DNA of 64,000 nucleotides. It comes from Acetoanaerobium noterae (GTDB lineage Bacteria; Bacillota; Clostridia; Peptostreptococcales; Filifactoraceae). Both the position numbers and the translations under genes were made by a program. This document shows positions 45,917 through 54,233 of this stretch, in pieces; position 1 is the stretch's first letter; each line of letters opens with the position of its first letter. The notes beneath the pieces were generated by a model, which was given only the letters and a program-made list of their open reading frames with translations, made no database searches and had not been told where the DNA came from. Location of the stretch: NCBI RefSeq assembly GCF_900168025.1, contig NZ_FUYN01000002.1:274343-338342 (forward strand), given 5' to 3'.

Positions 45917-46837
45917 ATGGAAGATGGCGTCGGGAGTACCTTGAGAAATTTACTCAAGTCACCACTTGGCATTATTTCAGGAGGAAGAGGGTTCAAAGGA
46001 ATTTTTTCTAAAAATGAACAATCTGAAGAAACTGAAGAAGCGCTAAAAGAGGAGCTTATCACTATATTGGATGAAGAAGAGGGCAAAGGAGCTGTTAATC
46101 TTTTTGAAAAAGAAATGATTAAACGTGTTCTTAAGCTTTATGAAACAAAAGCAAAGGAAATTATGATACCTAGAACCTCAGTGTTTGCAGTAAATATTGA
46201 GGATGATGTCTGTGATATCATAGATGAAATCATTGAGGAACGTTATTCTAGAGTTCCTGTATATGAAAAGGATATAGACAATATCATAGGAGTAGTGCAT
46301 ATCAAAGACCTTTTTGCTCAGATGAGAAAGGGAAACATAGATTGCATTAATCTGAGAGGAATCATGAAGCAGCCTTATTTTGTGCATGAGTATAAAAGTA
46401 TAGATGAAATTTTTCTTGAAATGCAGAAAAATAGAACTCATATGGCTCTTGTAATCGACGAATATGGTGGATTTTCAGGTATTATTACCATTGAAGATCT
46501 GGTAGAAGAAATAGTAGGAGATATCTCTGATGAGGATGATGAATACGAGGTAGATGAACCTATATTTAGGATTAGTGAAAACACTTATAAAGTGGATGGA
46601 CTAACTAGTATATCGGATGTCAATGAGCTATTGGAAATTGAATTGCCTACAGATGTCAATGACACAATCGGGGGACTACTTCTGGGAACCCTTGGCAAGA
46701 TACCTAATCTTGAAGAAGAAAATGAAGAAACAAATGCTTTCTTTGACGATGTAGAATTAAAAGCAATCAAAGTAAGCGACAAAAGAATAGAGACCTTGCT
46801 GGTTAAACTCAAGCCAAAGTCATTTTTGGATATTTAA
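45917..46837 (+). CDS. CBS-pair CorC/HlyC-type protein (306 aa)
   Basis: A short N-terminal stretch and an acidic segment are followed by a CBS pair (EIMIPRTSVFAVNIEDDVCDIIDEIIEERYSRVPVYEKDIDNIIGVVHIKDL and THMALVIDEYGGFSGIITIEDLVEEIVGDI) and a CorC/HlyC domain. It lacks the DUF21 membrane domain of longer relatives, so it is the soluble CorC form, linked to Mg2+/Co2+ efflux or ion homeostasis in other bacteria. Followed 39 bases later by the Rossmann-MCP gene. Confidence 0.9.
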   Translation: MEDGVGSTLRNLLKSPLGIISGGRGFKGIFSKNEQSEETEEALKEELITILDEEEGKGAVNLFEKEMIKRVLKLYETKAKEIMIPRTSVFAVNIEDDVCDIIDEIIEERYSRVPVYEKDIDNIIGVVHIKDLFAQMRKGNIDCINLRGIMKQPYFVHEYKSIDEIFLEMQKNRTHMALVIDEYGGFSGIITIEDLVEEIVGDISDEDDEYEVDEPIFRISENTYKVDGLTSISDVNELLEIELPTDVNDTIGGLLLGTLGKIPNLEEENEETNAFFDDVELKAIKVSDKRIETLLVKLKPKSFLDI

Positions 46838-46876
46838 CTAGAGTAAGGCTCGCAAATAACTTTTAGGAGTGTTCCC

Positions 46877-47659
46877 ATGAAAATTGCAATTGTTGGAGCT
46901 GGAACAGGTGGGACGAAGCTCATAGAATTATTTAACGACATTAAAGAGACAGAGATAGTTGGGGTAATAGATAGAAATATGCAATCTGCGGGAATTGAAT
47001 ATGCAAGAAAGCTGGGCATTCGCTGTTCTACGGATATCAGTGAAATCGATTCAGCCTGTGAAATGATAATTGAGGCTACAGGAAATGCGAGTGTGTTAGA
47101 GTCATTGAGAGAAAGATATGGCTCAACTAAGCATATTGTAGACTCTATTACTGCAAAGCTTATGATGTTTATTGTAGATAAACAAATTGAAATGAGAGAC
47201 AGGCTTAATTTTCAACTGGAGGAGATAAATAAAACCAGTGAAAGTCTTCATTTTGAGATGAATAATATGGTAAAAATAACTGAAAAGCTCAACGGCATAA
47301 ATACGGATTTGGCTCAATCTGCCATGCAATCGAATCAGTTCATAGAAAAAACTGATGAAATGACTAAGGCAGTAAATAAAATAACTCAGCAGATAAAGAT
47401 ACTAGGCTTAAACGCAAATATCGAAGCTGCACGTGCAGGAGAGCATGGAAGAGGATTCTCTGTTGTAGCGACTGAGGTTCAAAAGATGTCTGACAGCACT
47501 AGTGAGTTTGCTTCTCAAATTTCAGACCTTCTTAATTCATTAAGAGCAGAAAATGAAAAGATATCTTCTGAGGTATCAAAGCTAGGTATATTATCAGAAA
47601 ATCAAGATACTATAACTCATAAAGCTAGAAATATAGCAGATGAGCTGAAAAATATATAG
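46877..47659 (+). CDS. Soluble chemoreceptor-like protein with N-terminal Rossmann domain (260 aa)
   Basis: Residues 1-~105 form a Rossmann-type domain: MKIAIVGAGTGGTKLIELF, with the G-x-G-x-x-G dinucleotide loop, GVIDRN after beta-2, and MIIEATGNASVLESL. Residues ~115-260 are coiled-coil helices with a chemoreceptor hairpin tip, [21 protein letters not shown]. There is no membrane segment or HAMP. The helical bundle is short. It may report NAD(P)H or redox state, or a dinucleotide-linked ligand, to the CheA/CheW array. Function is inferred. Confidence 0.8.
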   Translation: MKIAIVGAGTGGTKLIELFNDIKETEIVGVIDRNMQSAGIEYARKLGIRCSTDISEIDSACEMIIEATGNASVLESLRERYGSTKHIVDSITAKLMMFIVDKQIEMRDRLNFQLEEINKTSESLHFEMNNMVKITEKLNGINTDLAQSAMQSNQFIEKTDEMTKAVNKITQQIKILGLNANIEAARAGEHGRGFSVVATEVQKMSDSTSEFASQISDLLNSLRAENEKISSEVSKLGILSENQDTITHKARNIADELKNI

Positions 47660-47743
47660 TTTATATTTAAAAATAAAAAGAATAACTTATTATTTAAAGC
47701 ACAGAAGTCAATATCTAGAGAATATACTATTGTATAAATTACT

Positions 47744-47788
47744 AAATCCCTTGGTTTATATCAAACGATATAGCCAAGGGATTTTTTA
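47744..47788 (+). terminator. Strong intrinsic terminator between convergent genes
   Basis: AAATCCCTTGG pairs with CCAAGGGATTT; inner TATATC/GATATA pairs; T6 tail. The symmetric A-tract means it may also end the feo transcript on the minus strand. Confidence 0.88.
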
Positions 47789-47815
47789 GTGAATTTAATA
47801 TTCAATTATAATCAT

Positions 47816-47989
47816 TTACTTTTTTTCATCTGTTTTTATATCTCTTATTACATTACAGCCAGCTTTTGAGCAGGAGCCTTTTGATGAGCAAGCATAGCAA
47901 CCATCGGTAGCTTCTCTTTTTACACTTCTAACAAGCAGAAAAATGCCTAGGCAAACTATAACTGCACCTATTAAATACGATATTATCAT
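47816..47989 (-). CDS. FeoB-associated Cys-rich small membrane protein (57 aa)
   Basis: One membrane helix (residues ~2-21, MIISYLIGAVIVCLGIFLLV) and a Cys-rich tail (GCYACSSKGSCSKAGC) are typical of the short proteins encoded after feoB. Possibly a metal-binding accessory of iron uptake. The ATG at 47989 follows GAGAGGCGAT; an earlier TTG at 48007 is in frame. 97 bases after feoB on the same strand. Confidence 0.85.
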   Translation of the reverse strand: MIISYLIGAVIVCLGIFLLVRSVKREATDGCYACSSKGSCSKAGCNVIRDIKTDEKK

Positions 47990-48086
47990 TTTATCATCGC
48001 CTCTCAAAAGGGTTATTAGTAATTGTTACCCAATTTCTGTATACTTGAATAAAAATTATTTTAAATTTATCATTTTTAGTTTAGAT

Positions 48087-49958
48087 TTATATGAAAAAAG
48101 AGCCTACTTGATATACTAGAGTTGCGACTAGCCAAGCTACAAATAGCTGATATAAAATTGAAAAAGCAGTCCATTTGTAGGAATTTGTCTCTCTTTTTAC
48201 AACTCCCATTACAGCAACGCAAGGTGTATATAGTAGGACAAACACCATAAAGGCATAGGCTGAAAGAGTACTAAAGGTTCCAGAAAGAGCAGAAGCAAAA
48301 TCTCCAGCTGATTCGCCTATTCCATATATTATAGCCATGTTTGATATTACTATTTCTTTTGCAATTACACCTGTAAATAGGGAAAGTGCAGCCTGCCAGT
48401 TTCCAAAGCCAGCAGTAGATAGCATAGGAGCAAAGAATTTACCTATACTAGCTCCAAAACTTTGATTTATTTCACTAGGGCCTGACATATTAAAGCCTAA
48501 TAAGAACCAAAGTACAACAGAGGCTCCAAAGATAAGAGTACCAGCTTTTGCTATATATCCCTTTACTCTATCCCATACGTGAAGAGCTAGGTTTTTTATG
48601 CTAGGAAATCTATAAGGAGGAAGCTCCATGATAAAAGGGGTCTCATCTGCTTTAAATATAGTTTTTTTAAATATTAAGCCTACTAAGATAGCAACTACTA
48701 CTCCAAGAACATAAAGCGAAAACACTATGTATTTTTCATTTCCTGGAAAGAAAGCTGCAGCAAACAATGTATAAACTGGAAGTCTGGCTGAGCAAGAAAC
48801 AAATGGAGTGATAAGGGTAGTTGTAAGCCTATCCTTTTGACTTTCAAGGGTACGTGTACTCATGATAGCTGGAACACTACAACCTAGACCTAGAACCATA
48901 GGAATAAATGCTTTTCCGCTTAAGCCTATGCCCCTCATAGCTCTATCCATAATAAAGGCAACTCTAGCCATGTAGCCTGTATCTTCCATAAGAGATATCA
49001 TCAGAAACAAGCAAGCGACGTTTGGAACAAATATTATTACACCACCTACACCGCCTATAATTCCATCTACTACAAGAGAGATAAGCCAGTCTTGAGCGCC
49101 TATAGCCATAAGTCCAGCCTCGGCTGTAGGGGCTACTATTCCTGTGATGAACTCATCTAACATTCCGTTTAGAACATTTCCTGCAAGGTCATAGGTGAAA
49201 AAGAAAGTAAAAAACATCACCAGTGCAAAGATAGGTAGCCCTAAGTACTTGTGCGTAAGTACAGAGTCTACTTTGTCAGACGTAGTGATTTTATGAGATG
49301 AAGGTTTTTTTACAGCTGATTTTATAATGCCTTCAATATATTCATAGGTATAATCAGTTTTTGTTTCTTCTGCTAGCTCTGGGTCAGTAATACCAGAAAT
49401 TTTCTCTTCCAATTTGTTTACGAAAGCCTGCATTTTTTGAGGCATAGTTTGATTTTTTACATCAGCTTCAGTTATAGCCCTGCTTATAAGCTCGTTTATG
49501 CCTTCGCTTTTTGAGGCTATTATAGGCACAACTGGTACTCCAAGCTCCATTGATAGCTTAGTTATATCAATTTCATAACCTTTTGCTTTTGCGACATCCA
49601 TCATATTAAGGGCGATAACAGTAGGACGACCTAGCTCTAGAAGCTGCATCGTAAGGAAGAGATTTCTTTCTATATTAGAAGCATCGACGATATTTACAAC
49701 TACGTCGGGCTTTTCGTTTATGACATAATTTTTGGCAATTATTTCCTCCATAGAGTATGGAGAAAGACTGTAGGTACCAGGTAAATCAACAAGAATTAGA
49801 TTTTTATCTTCAAATTTCAGTTTTCCCTCTTTTTTTTCTACTGTCACCCCTGGCCAGTTTCCTACATATTGTCTAGCACCAGTTAGAGCATTGAATAAAG
49901 TGGTCTTACCGCTGTTAGGGTTTCCTGCCAGAGCCATAGTTATGTGGCTAATAGTCAT
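48087..49958 (-). CDS. feoB: Ferrous iron transporter FeoB (623 aa)
   Basis: N-terminal G protein: ALAGNPNSGKTTLFNALTG (G1), VEKKEGKL, LVDLPGTYSLSPYS (G3) and ALNMMDVAKAKG (G4), followed by a helical spacer. The membrane part has two Gate domains: GGVGGVIIFVPNVACLFLMISLMEDTGYMARVAF and CSVPAIMSTRTLESQKDR. It imports Fe2+ under anoxic conditions. Length is on the short side of the family, but all landmarks are present. 12 bases after feoA. Confidence 0.96.
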   Translation of the reverse strand: MTISHITMALAGNPNSGKTTLFNALTGARQYVGNWPGVTVEKKEGKLKFEDKNLILVDLPGTYSLSPYSMEEIIAKNYVINEKPDVVVNIVDASNIERNLFLTMQLLELGRPTVIALNMMDVAKAKGYEIDITKLSMELGVPVVPIIASKSEGINELISRAITEADVKNQTMPQKMQAFVNKLEEKISGITDPELAEETKTDYTYEYIEGIIKSAVKKPSSHKITTSDKVDSVLTHKYLGLPIFALVMFFTFFFTYDLAGNVLNGMLDEFITGIVAPTAEAGLMAIGAQDWLISLVVDGIIGGVGGVIIFVPNVACLFLMISLMEDTGYMARVAFIMDRAMRGIGLSGKAFIPMVLGLGCSVPAIMSTRTLESQKDRLTTTLITPFVSCSARLPVYTLFAAAFFPGNEKYIVFSLYVLGVVVAILVGLIFKKTIFKADETPFIMELPPYRFPSIKNLALHVWDRVKGYIAKAGTLIFGASVVLWFLLGFNMSGPSEINQSFGASIGKFFAPMLSTAGFGNWQAALSLFTGVIAKEIVISNMAIIYGIGESAGDFASALSGTFSTLSAYAFMVFVLLYTPCVAVMGVVKRETNSYKWTAFSILYQLFVAWLVATLVYQVGSFFI

Positions 49959-49970
49959 GCTGAGTCTCCT

Positions 49971-50192
49971 TTATTTTACAATGATATTTTTTGCGTCTGA
50001 TTTTCTAATTGCTATATGGTAATCCTTAACTCTTATATCTATAGGGTCGCCTAGAGGAGCAAATTTTTCTACTTTTATCTCACAGCCTTTAGTTATTCCC
50101 ATATCTATCATTCTTCTTTTTAGAATTCCTGTGACATTTATGCTGTCAATTATAGCTGTTTCGCCTACCTTTAAATCAGAAAGCGTCTTCAT
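49971..50192 (-). CDS. feoA: FeoA-domain protein, proximal to feoB (73 aa)
   Basis: SH3-like FeoA domain: LSDLKVGETAIIDSINVTGILKRRMIDMGITKGCEIKVEKFAPLGDPIDIRVKDYHIAIRKSDAKNI. It is thought to regulate or gate FeoB. The ATG at 50192 after AGGAGAG is preferred to an upstream one at 50216. Second of two feoA genes. Confidence 0.93.
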   Translation of the reverse strand: MKTLSDLKVGETAIIDSINVTGILKRRMIDMGITKGCEIKVEKFAPLGDPIDIRVKDYHIAIRKSDAKNIIVK

Positions 50193-50206
50193 TATGAAAA
50201 TCTCTC

Positions 50207-50422
50207 CTAACTGCACTGGATTTTGTGAGCAGTAGATGCGTTTAGCACTACCTTTGAATCTCTAACCTTTACCATTATAGAGCCTTTAGTAAGTCCCTGA
50301 AGCACATAGAGCTTACAGCCTTTAGTAAAGCCCATATTCATTAACTTTTGCTTTAATTCAGCACTTGCAATTACATCAGATATAATTACTTCTTGGTTAC
50401 TGCTTACCATTGAAAGCGGCAT
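50207..50422 (-). CDS. feoA: FeoA-domain protein, distal (71 aa)
   Basis: FeoA domain with MVSSNQEVIISDVIASAELKQKLMNMGFTKGCKLYVLQGLTKGSIMVKVRDSKVVLN. It differs from the other FeoA by lacking the PLGDP turn. The ATG at 50422 follows AAAGGAGAT; the frame extends further upstream to 50485 but that would run into the Fur box region. First gene of the feo operon. Confidence 0.9.
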   Translation of the reverse strand: MPLSMVSSNQEVIISDVIASAELKQKLMNMGFTKGCKLYVLQGLTKGSIMVKVRDSKVVLNASTAHKIQCS

Positions 50423-50476
50423 ATTTGCATCTCCTTTTGTGATGAAATATATGTATAATAAATTAGTTGTATTATT

Positions 50477-50489
50477 GATAATCATTATC
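50477..50489. promoter_or_regulatory. Fur box of the feo operon
   Basis: GATAAT-C-ATTATC is a perfect 6-1-6 Fur palindrome, with T before and G after (7-1-7 type). It lies in the feo leader, about 32-44 bases after the predicted start of transcription. Iron-loaded Fur should repress. Confidence 0.8.
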
Positions 50490-50527
50490 GCAGACTAATT
50501 GATAATGGGTTTCATTCTTTAATATTA

Positions 50528-50556
50528 ATTATAGTACTTAGATAAAGTACTGTCAA
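50528..50556 (-). promoter_or_regulatory. Promoter of the feo operon
   Basis: Consensus TTGACA (50556-50551), 17-base spacer and TATAAT (50533-50528) on the minus strand. Confidence 0.85.
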
Positions 50557-50618
50557 TGATAAAACTTATTAGTTGAGGGATTGTACCTATTACTTAATGC
50601 AATTATTTTGCAACAAAA

Positions 50619-50639
50619 TTCTAGGATAATAACCTAGAA
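50619..50639. promoter_or_regulatory. Inverted repeat at the cbiKQO promoter, candidate operator
   Basis: TTCTAGG-N7-CCTAGAA, perfect 7-bp arms, ends two bases before the extended -10 TGATATAAT (50642-50650). It covers the -35 region, as expected for a repressor site. The regulator is unknown. Confidence 0.5.
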
Positions 50640-50641
50640 AC

Positions 50642-50650
50642 TGATATAAT
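50642..50650 (+). promoter_or_regulatory. Extended -10 promoter of cbiKQO
   Basis: TG-A-TATAAT, 43 bases before the GTG start of cbiK. No clear -35. Confidence 0.6.
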
Positions 50651-50693
50651 ATAAAGCGAAGTTTCAGTTTACCTAATGAAGGGATGATATTTA

Positions 50694-51470
50694 GTGAAAA
50701 AAGGTATTTTGGTTGCTAGCTTTGGAACGACATATATATCAACTAGAGAAAAAACAATAGGTGCAATAGAAGAAAAAATAGCTAAGGCATTTCCTGATTT
50801 TGAAGTGAGAAGAGCATTTACATCTTCTATGGTTAGAAAGCGTATATTAAAAAATGAAGGCATTCATGTCGATGATGTGGATGAGGCACTTTCTAAAATG
50901 AAGGAAGAGGGCTTTGAAGAGGTATATGTGGCTTCATTACATATAATAGCAGGCCATGAATATAAAAAGGTGAGCCACAGTATAAATAGATTCAAGGATG
51001 ATTTTAAGGTTATAAAAGGAGCAAAGCCGCTTCTTTACTCAAAAGCTCACTACGATGAGGCAGTGGATGCCATTGCAAAGCTTATGCCAGAACTAAGTGA
51101 AAATGAAGCCTTAGTACTTATGGGACATGGAAGCGACCATGCAGCAAATGCAGCCTATGTAATGCTATACCATATGCTTGAGAGAAATCCACTTACTTCA
51201 CATGTTTATTTAGGGACTGTGGAGGGCTATCCAGAGGCAGAGGATATACTGGAGGAATTAGAAGGTCAAGGCTATGAAAAGCTATACCTGCTTCCATTTA
51301 TGATAGTGGCTGGAGATCATGCAATTAACGATATGGCATCTGATGAAGAGGATTCTTGGAAATCATTTTTTGAGTCAAATGGATATGGTGTAGAGCCTAT
51401 ATTAAAAGGGCTAGGAGAGTTTGAGCCAATATCAGAAATGTTTATTAAAAGACTTAAAGACTCTATGTAA
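50694..51470 (+). CDS. cbiK: Anaerobic cobaltochelatase CbiK-like (258 aa)
   Basis: Inserts Co2+ into sirohydrochlorin in the early-cobalt B12 pathway. N-terminal GILVASFGTTYISTREKTIGAIE, DFEVRRAFTSSMVRKRI and metal/tetrapyrrole residues in SLHIIAGHEYKKV, LMGHGSDHAANAAYVM and LLPFMIVAGDHAINDMA. No signal peptide, so cytoplasmic. GTG start after GAAGGGATG. Followed by the CbiQ and CbiO transporter genes, in keeping with cobalt use. Confidence 0.93.
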   Translation: MKKGILVASFGTTYISTREKTIGAIEEKIAKAFPDFEVRRAFTSSMVRKRILKNEGIHVDDVDEALSKMKEEGFEEVYVASLHIIAGHEYKKVSHSINRFKDDFKVIKGAKPLLYSKAHYDEAVDAIAKLMPELSENEALVLMGHGSDHAANAAYVMLYHMLERNPLTSHVYLGTVEGYPEAEDILEELEGQGYEKLYLLPFMIVAGDHAINDMASDEEDSWKSFFESNGYGVEPILKGLGEFEPISEMFIKRLKDSM

Positions 51471-51526
51471 TTTTGATTGAGAAAGACCGTGTAATTTTGT
51501 AGATTAAAGCTTAAGAAGGAATAAAG

Positions 51527-52231
51527 ATGCTAATAATAGATAAATTTGCTTATACTAATAACCTTAAGGACTTAAGTCCGAAAAAGAAATTTGGATACTC
51601 TATGGGGCTTTTGCTTGCGAGCTTGATTAACAAAGAGCCTCTTATTTTTATTGCAATTATTGCTTTTGCATTTGCAGGAACTGTGTTTTGGGCGAAGATT
51701 CCACTAGGAAAGTACTTAAAGATGCTAACTGTGCCTTTTGCATTTTTATTTACAAGTATTCTTGCAATAGTTTTTTCTTTTTCTCAGGACCAATCCGTAT
51801 TTATATGGAGTGTAAATTTAAAGGTGTTTTATGTCGGGGTGACTGAGTTAGGACTCAACAATGCCCTGATTCTCTTCTTAAGAGCTATGTCAGCGCTTGG
51901 ATGTCTTTATTTTCTAACGCTCACGACTCCTATGGATCAGCAGCTGTATATTATGAGAAAGCTTCATCTTCCAGCTTATTTTTTGGATTTATATGCGCTT
52001 ACCTATAGATTTATATTTATTTTACTTGATGAATCCATTGAGATATACAGAGCTCAGGAGCTTAGATTTGGATATAATAATTTAAAAAACTCATATTCTT
52101 CTCTTTCTATACTCATTAGAGTCTTGTTTGAGAGAGTCATGAATAGATATCAAGATATGGAAATTGCACTAGATAGCAAGCTGTACACAGGAGATTTTCA
52201 TATGGAAAAGCAGGAGGAACAAGATGCTTGA
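51527..52231 (+). CDS. cbiQ: ECF transporter membrane subunit CbiQ (234 aa)
   Basis: T-component with about five helices and the two coupling-helix motifs, including YRFIFILLDESIEIYRAQELRFG and RVLFERVMNRYQDMEIALDSKLY. Works with CbiO and a substrate-binding CbiM/CbiN, which are not in the window. Overlaps cbiO by eight bases. Confidence 0.92.
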   Translation: MLIIDKFAYTNNLKDLSPKKKFGYSMGLLLASLINKEPLIFIAIIAFAFAGTVFWAKIPLGKYLKMLTVPFAFLFTSILAIVFSFSQDQSVFIWSVNLKVFYVGVTELGLNNALILFLRAMSALGCLYFLTLTTPMDQQLYIMRKLHLPAYFLDLYALTYRFIFILLDESIEIYRAQELRFGYNNLKNSYSSLSILIRVLFERVMNRYQDMEIALDSKLYTGDFHMEKQEEQDA

Positions 52232-53030
52232 GATGAAAAATGTAACCTATATCTATGAAGACCAGACAGTTGCTTTAAAGGATATATCGATGGATTTGTC
52301 TAAAGGAAGCTGTATTGGAATAATAGGCTCTAACGGTGCTGGAAAATCTACATTATTTTTAAACTTTACAGGCGTACTAAAGCCTAAGCAAGGACAGATT
52401 TTTTATGATGAAAAACCTATGAAATACGATAAGGCAAGTCTAAGAGAGCTTAGAAAGCAGGTATCTATAGTATTTCAAGATCCAGATAAGCAGATATTTT
52501 TTTCAAAGGTCTATGACGATGTTGCCTTTGCTCTTAGAAATCTAGGGGTAGATGAGAAGGAGATAAATCACAGAGTAAATATAGCTTTAGCAAGCGTAGG
52601 AGCTAAGGATTTTGCTGACAAGCCAGTTCATTTCTTAAGTCATGGACAGAAAAAAAGAGTTGCGATTGCTGGAGTTATAGCTATGGACAGCGAGATAATT
52701 TTTATGGATGAGCCTAGTGCAGGCTTAGACCCGGTAGCTACAACTCAAGTAGAAGAGATAATAAAATCTCTATCAGAGCAAGACCGTAAGAAGGTTGTTA
52801 TATCTAGTCACGACATGGATTTGATTTACAAGGTCTGTGATTATGTTTATGTAATGGATGAAGGAAGCATAATAGCTCATGGAGATGTATCTGAGGTGTT
52901 TATGATGGAAGAGGTACTAAATAAAGCAGGACTAATTCAGCCTTGGCTAGTAAAGCTTCATGCAAGGATGGGCTATCCTCTTTTTAAAACAGAAGAGGAA
53001 TTATATAAATTTAAAGGATGTGCTAAGTAG
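52224..53030 (+). CDS. cbiO: ECF transporter ATPase CbiO (268 aa)
   Basis: ABC ATPase: Walker A IGSNGAGKSTLFLNF, Q-loop SIVFQDPDKQIF, signature LSHGQKKRVAIAGV, Walker B IIFMDEPSAGLDP and H-loop ISSHDMDL. The D-P-D-x-Q motif after the Q-loop is typical of cobalt/nickel ECF ATPases. Its stop codon lies inside the terminator hairpin (53013-53040). Confidence 0.95.
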   Translation: MLEMKNVTYIYEDQTVALKDISMDLSKGSCIGIIGSNGAGKSTLFLNFTGVLKPKQGQIFYDEKPMKYDKASLRELRKQVSIVFQDPDKQIFFSKVYDDVAFALRNLGVDEKEINHRVNIALASVGAKDFADKPVHFLSHGQKKRVAIAGVIAMDSEIIFMDEPSAGLDPVATTQVEEIIKSLSEQDRKKVVISSHDMDLIYKVCDYVYVMDEGSIIAHGDVSEVFMMEEVLNKAGLIQPWLVKLHARMGYPLFKTEEELYKFKGCAK

Positions 53031-53040
53031 CACATCCTTT
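53013..53040 (+). terminator. Terminator overlapping the end of cbiO
   Basis: Perfect 12-bp stem AAAGGATGTGCT/AGCACATCCTTT with loop AAGT. The TAG stop of cbiO (53028-53030) is in the hairpin. The following AAATTTT is only a modest T-tract. Confidence 0.75.
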
Positions 53041-53101
53041 AAATTTTACTATTGCCAATAAAATAAAATTTCTTGGAGTAGGTTTGATTTGGTTTATTAT
53101 G

Positions 53102-53467
53102 TTAATGAGTGAGATTTTTATCATCAGAGATTGTAGAAGTATTTAATCTAGACTCTTCAGAGTCTAAGCTCATAGCATTTTTGGTATGGAGCTCACCATT
53201 CTCAATTTCTAGCTTTGCGACTGACATTTCTAAATTTCGTATTTGCTTGTCTTTATCCTTGATGGCTTTGTTCATGTTAAACTGCTTCATAAGACCAAGC
53301 GAAAATGCAATTATAGCTCCGATGATAGCAGAGATAAGTATTATAAGGGCTTGAGAAATTTCGAGATGATATACTATGAAGTTGACAGGAACGGCTGCTG
53401 AGTTTTGAATTGCAAATATAGCAACCAGTACTGCTAAAATTAAAGAAAAAATAAACTTTGCCTGCAT
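53102..53467 (-). CDS. LapA-domain (DUF1049) membrane protein (121 aa)
   Basis: Two membrane helices (residues ~4-22, FIFSLILAVLVAIFAIQNSAAVPVNF, and ~38-60) followed by a cytoplasmic coiled coil (IKDKDKQIRNLEMSVAKLEIENGEL). This is the LapA/YciS plan; in Gram-negatives LapA acts in LPS assembly, but here, in a Firmicute, the role is unknown. AGGAGGG precedes the ATG. A 28-bp palindrome lies in the upstream region. Confidence 0.85.
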   Translation of the reverse strand: MQAKFIFSLILAVLVAIFAIQNSAAVPVNFIVYHLEISQALIILISAIIGAIIAFSLGLMKQFNMNKAIKDKDKQIRNLEMSVAKLEIENGELHTKNAMSLDSEESRLNTSTISDDKNLTH

Positions 53468-53483
53468 ATGATACCCTCCTTTA

Positions 53484-53511
53484 AATTTATTTGAAATATT
53501 TCAAATAAATT
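53484..53511. repeat. Perfect 28-bp palindrome upstream of the LapA-like gene
   Basis: AATTTATTTGAAAT (53484-53497) is directly followed by its exact reverse complement (53498-53511). It lies 17 bases upstream of the LapA-like start codon, in its promoter or leader. Could be an operator or an RNA hairpin. Confidence 0.7.
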
Positions 53512-53731
53512 AGTTTTTGTAAAAAATAAAATTATGCCTAATAAATTTTATTTCTATTTTATTATATCTCTAAATACCTAACTTTAAACATATTATTATT
53601 TCCAATAGTATAAAATTGGCGAAGTTTTTGGGATTTTATTATCAAATTTGTTGAATATAATGTATAGTTGCTATTTTTTCTAAAATTTGGGTAATAGATA
53701 AATGATAATAAAAAGTGAGGGGGCCTCAGTT

Positions 53732-54163
53732 ATGAAAGTTGATACCATATTAGTACCAGTAGACGGATCAGAAGGCAGTTTATTAGCTATAGACACAGCA
53801 AAAGCTATAGCACAAAAGTTCGACTCTAAAATTGTATTAATCCACGTGGTGGATGTGGGCACCAGAGGAACAATGCATGAATTCTATTCTTATGACCCAG
53901 TGGTTGAAGAGGCGCTTATTAAAAGAGGGGAAAAGCTACTAGATAAAGAAGCTCTTAAATTTGAGGGTATGAAGGTAGAAAAAATATCTCTAAAAGGCCA
54001 AGCTGGCGATGGCATAGTGACCTATGCAGATGAGAATCCAGTGGATTTAATAGTAATGGCTACAAGAGGCATGACTAGAGTTAGAAGATTCTTCGTGGGC
54101 TCAGTTACCAACTATGTAGTTCATCATTCAAAAGTGCCAGTACTTGCAATACCAGTAGAATAA
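53732..54163 (+). CDS. Universal stress protein UspA family (143 aa)
   Basis: Single Usp domain: VDTILVPVDGSEGSLLAIDTAKAIAQKFDSKIVLIHVVD and the ATP-binding run MATRGMTRVRRFFVGSVTNYVVHHSKVPVLAI, fitting G-x2-G-x9-G-S. It is thus an ATP-binding type. The ATG at 53732 lies after GAGGGGGCC; an earlier ATG at 53702 is in frame but adds residues foreign to the family. Confidence 0.93.
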   Translation: MKVDTILVPVDGSEGSLLAIDTAKAIAQKFDSKIVLIHVVDVGTRGTMHEFYSYDPVVEEALIKRGEKLLDKEALKFEGMKVEKISLKGQAGDGIVTYADENPVDLIVMATRGMTRVRRFFVGSVTNYVVHHSKVPVLAIPVE

Positions 54164-54171
54164 AAGATTAT

Positions 54172-54196
54172 GGGCTAAGAAATTAGCCCTTTTTTT
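54172..54196 (+). terminator. Intrinsic terminator after uspA
   Basis: GGGCTAA-GAAA-TTAGCCC followed by T7. Confidence 0.9.
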
Positions 54197-54233
54197 AAGA
54201 AAGAAAAGCTTTTTAATGAGCATTAAAAAATAA

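Noticed and set aside
50501-50516. Second Fur box (GATAATGGGTTTCATT)
   Set aside because: Only the left half-site matches; the right half is poor.
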